DNA from: Bacteroidales bacterium UBA1256
GTDB lineage: Bacteria; Bacteroidota; Bacteroidia; Bacteroidales; Paludibacteraceae
Length of the DNA stretch: 23,212 nucleotides
Assembly: GCA_002308195.1 (NCBI GenBank)
Contig: DBVU01000088.1
Location: 1-23,212, forward strand
Reading direction: 5' to 3'
Positions 1 through 5,334 of this stretch are shown one piece after another. Below the pieces are notes generated by a model, which saw only the letters and a program-made list of their open reading frames with translations, was not told where the DNA came from and did not search any database. The position numbers and the translations under genes are program-made. Within the stretch, counting starts at the first letter, position 1. Every line of letters starts with the position of its first letter.

Positions 1-34
1 GAAGTGTAGTTAATTTTTTCATAATTGTAAAATT

Positions 35-55
35 TTAAGGGTTCACTAACCTTAA
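35..55 (-). terminator. Weak candidate terminator downstream of ribBA
   Basis: TTAAGG-G-TT and AACCTTAA form an 8-bp stem with one bulged G and a CACT loop, 22 bases past the ribBA stop. On the minus strand the stem is followed by a mixed AAAATTTT stretch rather than a clean T run, so this is only a tentative end for the minus-strand operon. Nothing else is recognisable in bases 1-76. Confidence 0.25.
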
Positions 56-76
56 TTCAAATACCGTGCCAAACTG

Positions 77-1327
77 TTAAACCAACTTCAAATTATGGTT
101 CATTTTTTCTTTTTTGGTACGCATATATCGCTCGTTCCAACGATTTGGAGCTATCTCAATCGGCACATTCTCAACGATTTGTATGCCGTAACTCTCTAGC
201 CCGACACGTTTGACAGGATTATTCGTCATTAAGCGTAATTTTAGTGCATGCATCTCGCGCAGGATCTGAGCCCCCACACCATAATCGCGTTCATCCGGAC
301 GGAAGCCTAAGTGCACATTGGCTTCAACGGTATCGTCGCCTTGTTCCTGTAGCTTATACGCGCGTATCTTATTCATAAGTCCTATGCCGCGCCCCTCTTG
401 GTTCATATAGACCAATATACCGCGTCCTTCTGCCTCAATCATCTGCATGGCTTTAGCTAGCTGTTCGCCGCATTCACAACGCTGCGAACCAAATATATCG
501 CCTGTCATACAACTAGAGTGTACACGGCACAAAACCGGTTCGTCGTCACGCCACTCACCTTTGGTGAGTACTATATGTTCCAATCCCGTTGTCAGGTCGC
601 GAAAAGGCGTAAGCATAAACTCACCGTTGGCAGTAGGAAGAAAGACCGTTTCGCCACGTTCCACCAACGACTGTTCACCTTTAACCTCTACCCTTTCTCC
701 TGCCGCCTCTTGCCTTTCTCCTTTGCTCAACCGATAGGCAATCAGGTCCTTTATCGTAATAATCTTCAGATCGAACTTACGTGCCACTTCTTGCAGTTGT
801 GGCATACGCGCCATTGTGCCATCAGGGTTCATTATTTCTATGAGCGCTGCTGCAGGTCTCAATCCCGCTAAACGAGCTAGGTCAACGCCCGCTTCGGTAT
901 GTCCCGCACGCTGCAATACTCCGCCCATCTTGGCATAAAGTGGATTGATATGTCCAGGACGGCCAAAAGTCTCCGGTTTGCTATTGGGGTCGGCCAAAGC
1001 AAGAATCGTAGCCGCCCTGTCGGCAGCAGAAACGCCCGTAGTGCAACCTTCCAGTTTGTCAACCGTCACAGTAAATGGCGTACCGAGCATCGATGTGTTG
1101 TTGGCCACTTGGTGCATCAGGTCCAATTCTGCGCAACGCTGTTCCGTTATAGGACAACAGAGCACGCCACGCCCGTTTTGGAGCATGAAATTGACTTTCT
1201 CGGGAGTGATTTTCTCAGCGGCTATGATGAAATCGCCTTCATTCTCACGATCTTCATCATCTACCACAATTACGAATTTGCCCAACCGAAAATCCTCGAG
1301 AGCTTCTTGTATAGTGTTGATTTGCAT
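77..1327 (-). CDS. ribBA: Bifunctional riboflavin enzyme RibBA: 3,4-dihydroxy-2-butanone-4-phosphate synthase and GTP cyclohydrolase II
   Basis: Cytoplasmic enzyme supplying both precursors of riboflavin: the RibB half converts ribulose 5-phosphate to dihydroxybutanone phosphate, and the RibA half opens GTP. The 416-residue product shows the RibB acidic motif [10 protein letters not shown] near residues 23-32 and [14 protein letters not shown] near 140-153. The RibA half has the zinc cysteines Cys273, Cys284 and Cys286 (SSC...CEC) and NQEGRGIGL near 309-317. I chose the ATG at 1327 because [13 protein letters not shown] matches the usual family start; an in-frame ATG at 1363 would add 12 residues. 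The start lies inside the end of the upstream permease gene (58-base overlap, different frame), implying translational coupling. Oddity: the linker between the two domains (residues about 201-217) is built from seven heptanucleotide repeats and is rich in Gly, Glu, Arg and Lys. No FMN riboswitch is visible. Confidence 0.95.
   Translation of the reverse strand: MQINTIQEALEDFRLGKFVIVVDDEDRENEGDFIIAAEKITPEKVNFMLQNGRGVLCCPITEQRCAELDLMHQVANNTSMLGTPFTVTVDKLEGCTTGVSAADRAATILALADPNSKPETFGRPGHINPLYAKMGGVLQRAGHTEAGVDLARLAGLRPAAALIEIMNPDGTMARMPQLQEVARKFDLKIITIKDLIAYRLSKGERQEAAGERVEVKGEQSLVERGETVFLPTANGEFMLTPFRDLTTGLEHIVLTKGEWRDDEPVLCRVHSSCMTGDIFGSQRCECGEQLAKAMQMIEAEGRGILVYMNQEGRGIGLMNKIRAYKLQEQGDDTVEANVHLGFRPDERDYGVGAQILREMHALKLRLMTNNPVKRVGLESYGIQIVENVPIEIAPNRWNERYMRTKKEKMNHNLKLV
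679..727 (-). repeat. Seven-unit heptanucleotide repeat in the ribBA interdomain linker
   Basis: Read on the plus strand the units are CTTTAAC, CTCTACC, CTTTCTC, CTGCCGC, CTCTTGC, CTTTCTC and CTTTGCT, exactly contiguous over 49 bases. They fall between the RibB and RibA domains and encode the [17 protein letters not shown] region. The same type of array occurs at 4327-4375 in mtaB and at 2774-2801. Confidence 0.8.
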
Positions 1328-2775
1328 AATTTCTGTTTCCAGTTTTCGTACTCTTTTTTCCATGCCTCCGGGTTAAACAATGGTGAATCGGTAGCAGCTT
1401 TGTAGGTTAGGAAAATGCCTATAGGCAGCAACACAAACGAACTGAGCCACATTCCTGCCCAACAAGGCCACAGGGCCTCACGCGCCATCTTATAACCCGC
1501 ATTGTCGATTATGTAATAGACAATAAACATAATAACCGAAATCACCACAGGTGCGCCTAGACCACCTTTCCGAATAATGGCACCCAACGGCGCACCGATA
1601 AAGAAGAATATCAGGCACGCAAAAGCCAATGTGAACTTACGGTACAGTTCTATCTCATGTTTGCGGATATAGCGTTGCGAATCGTCCAGCAGAAGAGAGT
1701 TGTATTCTACCTGATCGCGATAATTGCGTGCTTTCTCTTCGGCCATTTCCAGTACCTGGTATCGTCGTTGCACGCTCAGCGCAGCCCACAACGAATCCGG
1801 GTCACACGATTGCTTGACTTCTGATATAGATGGCAGAACGACCGCCTCATAACGATCTTCGCGGCTGAAATAGCGTTCGTCCAGTAGTTTCTCGCTCTGT
1901 TCGCGACTACGCGTCTGCGCTTCTATCTTCACCGAATCGATTGATTCTATCAGTTGTGCCACATTCTTGCTCACGTGTTGATCTTCTAGAATCGATTCAT
2001 CGAAGCGGTTGAAATCAGTCGAGAAATCTATCAGAATCTGCTTGTGGGCAAATGTCTCACGCCGATAAGGGATACTCTGCGTAGTTCCTGTGGCCCGTTG
2101 TTGCGCTTTGTCCAGATTTTCGAACGACTCGCCGTTGATCAGGTCGATGACTAGATATTGCTTGTTGGCACTGGCCGACAAGCGTCCGGTGTCTGCTACC
2201 ATCACTTTGGCATTGGTGAATCCGCCCGAATAGTCATAAATCATCACGTTGAGTAGTTCGCCGCGACGTGTTTTCTCATGCACGTAGATGTGATAACCGC
2301 TGATTTCATCGTAGAATTCTCCGACAGGAATCTGCAGTTCAGGGCTCTTCTGGCGAAGCGAGAAAATGAGTGCCCAGAGTTTCATCTGCGAGCGTGGCAG
2401 CACATTATTGCTAAAGAAGAACGCACCTACGCAGAGAAAGGCGATGGCGATAGTCAATGGTCGCATGATTCGGAAGAGCGAAATACCCGCCGCCTTCATG
2501 GCTGTCAGTTCAAATTTCTCCGCCAGATTGCCAAAGGCAATAATCGAACTAAGCAGTATAGCCAACGGCAATGCTAGCGGCACTACGGATGCGGTAGCGT
2601 AGATAAAGAACTCGGACAAAACGCCGATACTGATTCCCTTCCCCACCAAATCGTTCACATGCATCCACATGAACTGCATCAGTAGGATGAAAATAGCAAT
2701 GAAGAAAGTAGCCAAAAACAGCCCCAAGAAATTTCGGAGCAAATAAATGTCTATTTTCTTTATTATCTTTATCAC
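1270..2775 (-). CDS. lptG: LptF/LptG (YjgP/YjgQ) family lipopolysaccharide-export permease
   Basis: Inner-membrane permease of the LptBFG transporter family, which extracts lipopolysaccharide from the inner membrane. The 501-residue protein has three N-terminal membrane segments (about residues 15-38, 55-82 and 105-123) and three at the C-terminus (about 381-400, 408-425 and 436-458). A large periplasmic part lies between them. It is longer than the proteobacterial forms (about 360 residues) because of a charged, helix-prone stretch at about 255-370, as often seen in Bacteroidetes. The start is GTG at 2775: the upstream in-frame codons are TTA, AGG and a TAG stop, and the family normally begins a few residues before the [15 protein letters not shown] segment. 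The GTG lies inside a heptanucleotide repeat. The last 19 codons overlap the beginning of ribBA. LptF and LptG cannot be told apart with certainty from this sequence. Confidence 0.88.
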   Translation of the reverse strand: MIKIIKKIDIYLLRNFLGLFLATFFIAIFILLMQFMWMHVNDLVGKGISIGVLSEFFIYATASVVPLALPLAILLSSIIAFGNLAEKFELTAMKAAGISLFRIMRPLTIAIAFLCVGAFFFSNNVLPRSQMKLWALIFSLRQKSPELQIPVGEFYDEISGYHIYVHEKTRRGELLNVMIYDYSGGFTNAKVMVADTGRLSASANKQYLVIDLINGESFENLDKAQQRATGTTQSIPYRRETFAHKQILIDFSTDFNRFDESILEDQHVSKNVAQLIESIDSVKIEAQTRSREQSEKLLDERYFSREDRYEAVVLPSISEVKQSCDPDSLWAALSVQRRYQVLEMAEEKARNYRDQVEYNSLLLDDSQRYIRKHEIELYRKFTLAFACLIFFFIGAPLGAIIRKGGLGAPVVISVIMFIVYYIIDNAGYKMAREALWPCWAGMWLSSFVLLPIGIFLTYKAATDSPLFNPEAWKKEYENWKQKLCKSTLYKKLSRIFGWANS

Positions 2776-2801
2776 TAACCTCTAACCTTTAATCTTCAAT
2801 C
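2774..2801 (-). repeat. Four-unit heptanucleotide repeat filling the cdd-lptG junction
   Basis: Plus-strand units ACTAACC, TCTAACC, TTTAATC and TTCAATC run without gaps. They include the GTG start region of the permease gene and end within the cdd stop codon, so all 24 bases between the two genes are repeat. It belongs to the same family as the arrays in ribBA and mtaB. Confidence 0.65.
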
Positions 2802-3282
2802 ATCCTTTCAGGTTCTCACTTACAAAAATCAACGGAAGCAGTTCGGCTGCCGAATCGAAGACATAGGTCTCTTCCTCGCCAAACAAGATCACTTCCATCT
2901 TGCCACCATAACGATGCTCTGTCTCGACCATTACTTGACGACAAGCGCCACACGGCGAACCCGGTTCACGAGTGAAATGGCCTTCTGTGAAGCATGCTAT
3001 TGCTAGTTTCTCGACCGGTTGGTCGGGATATTGTGCGCCCGCAGCAAACAAAGCCGTACGCTCGGCGCACAGACCACTTGGATACGCTGCATTCTCTTGG
3101 TTGCAACCACGTATTACGGTTCCGTTAGCCAGTTTGGCTGCCGCACCTACGTGAAAATGACTATACGGACAGTAACTGTGCTTGGTTTGTTCTTTGGCAA
3201 TGTTGATTAGTTCGCGCTGGTCGTCTGTTAGTTCGTTCCACTGGTATGCACGAACTTGCGTCTTCAAATTGTACTCTTTCAT
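2800..3282 (-). CDS. cdd: Cytidine deaminase
   Basis: Zinc enzyme of pyrimidine salvage that converts cytidine and deoxycytidine to uridine and deoxyuridine in the cytoplasm. The 160-residue product has the full active-site signature. In SGLCAERTA, Cys72 is a zinc ligand and Glu74 the proton shuttle. In PCGACRQ, Cys111 and Cys114 complete the zinc site. SYCPYSHFHVGAA near residues 36-48 is the usual N-terminal substrate-binding motif. The length is typical of the short homotetrameric class, plus an N-terminal extension of about 20 residues. It is the second gene of the minus-strand operon, 27 bases after the repeat protein and 24 bases before the permease gene. No Shine-Dalgarno sequence is visible. 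Confidence 0.95.
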   Translation of the reverse strand: MKEYNLKTQVRAYQWNELTDDQRELINIAKEQTKHSYCPYSHFHVGAAAKLANGTVIRGCNQENAAYPSGLCAERTALFAAGAQYPDQPVEKLAIACFTEGHFTREPGSPCGACRQVMVETEHRYGGKMEVILFGEEETYVFDSAAELLPLIFVSENLKG

Positions 3283-3309
3283 ACTATCGATTGGGTTAAA
3301 TATTTCTGT

Positions 3310-3660
3310 TTATCGCCTGTTACCATACATCAGATGCATCTTTTCTCTCGATCTCCAACCTGCTTGATACTCATGGCTCACAAAATAGATTTTCAGGTCA
3401 GCTTGATACTCATGATCAACAAAATAGACCGTGACATCAGCCTGATACTCATGGTCTGTAAAATACCACTTGCCTTCGTTGCCTTTGGCCTGATAGTCAT
3501 GATCCTCTTTATATACCAACAGGTCAGCCTGATACTCATGATCTACGACATACACTTTGACTTTAGCCTGATACTCATGGCTTACGGAATACACTTTCTG
3601 CGCATTTCCGGTCATAGCAGCTATCAAGAATAGCGCCAAAAGGATGATTCGATTTTTCAT
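3310..3660 (-). CDS. Small secreted 'DHEYQA' repeat protein (resembles DUF6150 family)
   Basis: Product of 116 residues whose function is unknown. It starts with a signal peptide (MKNRIILLALFLIAAMTGNAQ). The rest is six copies of a 13-residue unit of the form VYxVDHEYQAD; the fourth copy is preceded by a three-residue insertion carrying GNEGKWYF. It ends in a basic tail after AGWR. Alternating hydrophobic and polar residues suggest repeated short beta strands. The pattern, including the central G-x-G-x-WYF and terminal AGW, matches what I remember of the Bacteroidetes DUF6150 proteins, where the unit is often xxDYxSxAD; the family name is from memory. I chose the ATG at 3660 because it begins the signal peptide and lies properly downstream of a promoter, whereas the more upstream ATG at 3705 overlaps the promoter. 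It is the first gene of the operon. Confidence 0.75.
   Translation of the reverse strand: MKNRIILLALFLIAAMTGNAQKVYSVSHEYQAKVKVYVVDHEYQADLLVYKEDHDYQAKGNEGKWYFTDHEYQADVTVYFVDHEYQADLKIYFVSHEYQAGWRSREKMHLMYGNRR
3363..3580 (-). repeat. Six direct repeats inside the DHEYQA gene
   Basis: The plus-strand 13-mer CYTGATACTCATG (one copy has TAG for TAC) begins at 3363, 3402, 3441, 3489, 3528 and 3567. The spacing is 39, 39, 48, 39 and 39 bases. It encodes the HEYQA core of each 13-residue unit. The nucleotide conservation exceeds what the protein alone would need, suggesting recent expansion or gene conversion. Confidence 0.85.
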
Positions 3661-3702
3661 AATTTCTCTCGTTATTTGGTTTGACAAACAACTTTGCGGC
3701 TG

Positions 3703-3734
3703 CAAAGTTACAACATTTTTTTTGAATATGCAAG
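3703..3734 (-). promoter_or_regulatory. Bacteroidetes-type promoter for the DHEYQA-cdd-lptG-ribBA operon
   Basis: On the minus strand CTTG (-33) is followed by exactly 20 bases, including eight consecutive A, and then TAACTTTG (-7, TAnnTTTG). The -7 element runs into an inverted repeat, CTTTGC-AGCC-GCAAAG (3692-3707). The distance to the ATG at 3660 implies a leader of about 35-40 bases. Confidence 0.7.
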
Positions 3735-3953
3735 ATTTTTAACAGAAAAATATCGTCTAGGCTTGTACAAGCGTGCTTTTTTTGTGCAACGTGTGCAAAT
3801 ACCATGCCGAAAATTAAAGGGGGTGCGCTCGGTATATTCTCGGTAATGTCTCGTTCACTCCAGGTAATTGTCTCGGTATTGTCTCGGTAATAAATGGTGG
3901 ATATATACATAGTATATATAAAAGTGCGGTTTTTTCGAGCAGAAAAAAAAAGA
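3735..3953. other. Divergent intergenic spacer with palindromes and an 11-bp array
   Basis: Non-coding stretch between two divergent promoters. It holds a perfect 12-bp palindrome GCTTGTACAAGC (3761-3772) followed by GTGC and seven T, the 11-bp repeat array listed separately, and an AT-only inverted repeat ATATATAC-ATA-GTATATAT (3901-3919). I see no credible reading frame or RNA gene. Confidence 0.5.
3828..3893 (+). repeat. Six contiguous 11-bp direct repeats (consensus CTCGGTAATGT)
   Basis: Units in order: CTCGGTATATT, CTCGGTAATGT, CTCGTTCACTC, CAGGTAATTGT, CTCGGTATTGT and CTCGGTAATAA. The phase is exact for 66 bases. Units 4 and 3 are the most diverged. The array sits between the divergent promoters at 3703-3734 and 3954-3985. 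A related three-unit array in the opposite orientation is at 11526-11558. Confidence 0.75.
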
Positions 3954-3985
3954 TTTGCGTATTTCATTTTTTTGTAGTACTTTTG
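3954..3985 (+). promoter_or_regulatory. Bacteroidetes-type promoter of mtaB, nearly leaderless
   Basis: TTTG (3954-3957), a 20-base spacer with seven T, then TACTTTTG (3978-3985). The mtaB ATG begins only 9 bases after the -7 element. A normal start site would therefore give a leader of only a few bases. Confidence 0.75.
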
Positions 3986-3993
3986 CACTCGAA

Positions 3994-5334
3994 ATGAAAA
4001 TTGCGTTTACGACATTAGGATGCAAGCTCAATTTTGCAGAGAGTAGTAGTCTCGGCAAGGCATTGCTCGAACGTGGGCATGAGCGGGCCAAGAAAGGCGA
4101 GCAAGCCGACTTGTGCGTTATCAACACATGCACAGTCACCGATGCCGCCGATCATAAAGATCGGCAGATGATTCATCGTATTCGTCGCCAGAATCCGAAT
4201 GCCATACTCATCGTCACAGGCTGCTATGCGCAATTAAGGCCCGATGAAATCGCACATATTGAGGGTGTTGACTATGTCCTCGGACAGAAAGAGAAGTTTA
4301 ATTTGCCCTCTTTCATAGAGCAAATTGAGTCAAGAGTCAAAAGTCAAGAATCGAAAGGCGAAAGGCGAGAGGCAAAAGTACAGATGTCGCCTATACGCGA
4401 AGTAGATGAGTTTCACGGTGCGTATAGCCGCGATGACCGCACACGCTGTTTTCTGAAAGTGCAAGACGGCTGTAACTATTTCTGTAGTTACTGCACTATC
4501 CCACTCGCTCGCGGCAAGAGCCGTAATCCTTCGATTTCAACGATAGTATCGCAGGCTGAAGAAGCGCTGCGCGGAGGAGCCAAAGAGATTATTCTCTCGG
4601 GCGTAAATATTGGCGATTTCGGGCGTAGCACCAACGAGCGTTTCATCGATTTGCTGCGCGCATTGGACGATATAAAAGAGGCGAACGGCGAAAGAGACTA
4701 TCGCATCCGGATCAGCAGTTGCGAGCCGAACCTTTTGTCCGATGAAATCATTGATTTTGTGGCCAATAGCCGCCATTTCGCACCGCATTTTCATATTCCT
4801 TTGCAGTCCGGCAGCAATGACGTGCTGAAGATTATGGGGCGCCGCTATACGCGCGAATTATTTGCAGAACGAGTGGCGCATATCAAATCCGTTATGCCCA
4901 ATGCCTTTATCGGTGTCGATTGCATGGTTGGCGTACGTGGTGAGACCGACGAATGTTGGGCTGATTATGTCGGTTTCATCGAGCAATTACCCGTATCACA
5001 ACTGCATGTCTTCACTTATTCCGAACGCGCCAATACACGTATGCTAAAAATGGATCTGTATGTTGTTCCGCAGAAAGAGCGTGAACGGCGCAGCAAACAA
5101 CTACATGCCATAAGTGCCAGAAAAACAGAGACTTTCTACCACGAGCATGAAGGCGAACAAGCAATTGTTCTATGGGAAGGGAAAAAAGTAGAAAGTCAAA
5201 AGGTGCTTCCGAGCACACCGGTAAAAGACGAAAGACCACTGATGTACGGATTCACCGAAAACTACATCAAGGTCTCCTGCCCTTACGATAAGGCCAAAAT
5301 TAATACTTTCGAACAGGTAACTATTCGATTCTAG
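3994..5334 (+). CDS. mtaB: tRNA (N6-threonylcarbamoyladenosine-37) methylthiotransferase MtaB
   Basis: Radical-SAM enzyme that adds a methylthio group to t6A at position 37 of ANN-decoding tRNAs. The 446-residue product has three domains. The N-terminal methylthiotransferase domain has cluster ligands Cys10 (TTLGC), Cys46 (INTC) and Cys77 (VTGC). The radical-SAM domain has CNYFCSYC (Cys160, Cys164, Cys167). The C-terminal part is TRAM-like. The short VINTCTVT and GC-rich cluster context favours MtaB over MiaB or RimO, though I cannot align it here. The start at 3994 gives the canonical MKIAFTTLGCK; the in-frame ATG at 3955 would lie inside the promoter. Residues 112-128, between the first two domains, are encoded by a heptanucleotide repeat array, and a shorter array lies at about residues 398-404. 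The stop overlaps the convergent addB-like gene. Confidence 0.92.
   Translation: MKIAFTTLGCKLNFAESSSLGKALLERGHERAKKGEQADLCVINTCTVTDAADHKDRQMIHRIRRQNPNAILIVTGCYAQLRPDEIAHIEGVDYVLGQKEKFNLPSFIEQIESRVKSQESKGERREAKVQMSPIREVDEFHGAYSRDDRTRCFLKVQDGCNYFCSYCTIPLARGKSRNPSISTIVSQAEEALRGGAKEIILSGVNIGDFGRSTNERFIDLLRALDDIKEANGERDYRIRISSCEPNLLSDEIIDFVANSRHFAPHFHIPLQSGSNDVLKIMGRRYTRELFAERVAHIKSVMPNAFIGVDCMVGVRGETDECWADYVGFIEQLPVSQLHVFTYSERANTRMLKMDLYVVPQKERERRSKQLHAISARKTETFYHEHEGEQAIVLWEGKKVESQKVLPSTPVKDERPLMYGFTENYIKVSCPYDKAKINTFEQVTIRF
4327..4375 (+). repeat. Seven-unit heptanucleotide repeat in the mtaB interdomain linker
   Basis: Units GAGTCAA, GAGTCAA, AAGTCAA, GAATCGA, AAGGCGA, AAGGCGA and GAGGCAA are contiguous over 49 bases. 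They encode ESRVKSQESKGERREAK, between the methylthiotransferase and radical-SAM domains. The array has the same length as the ribBA one and shares the peptide SKGER(Q/R)EA with it. Confidence 0.85.
5185..5205 (+). repeat. Three-unit heptanucleotide repeat near the end of mtaB
   Basis: Units AAAGTAG, AAAGTCA and AAAGGTG, encoding the KVESQKV segment in the TRAM-like C-terminal part. This is shorter and weaker than the other arrays but of the same form. Confidence 0.5.

Noticed and set aside
1..76. Riboswitch or RNA gene at the left edge
   Set aside because: AT-rich sequence on the 3' side of ribBA with only one weak stem, and no conserved RNA core visible.
3363..3893. CRISPR array
   Set aside because: The 39-base periodic repeats are protein-coding, and the 11-bp units have no spacers. 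Neither has the repeat-spacer form, and no cas gene is present.
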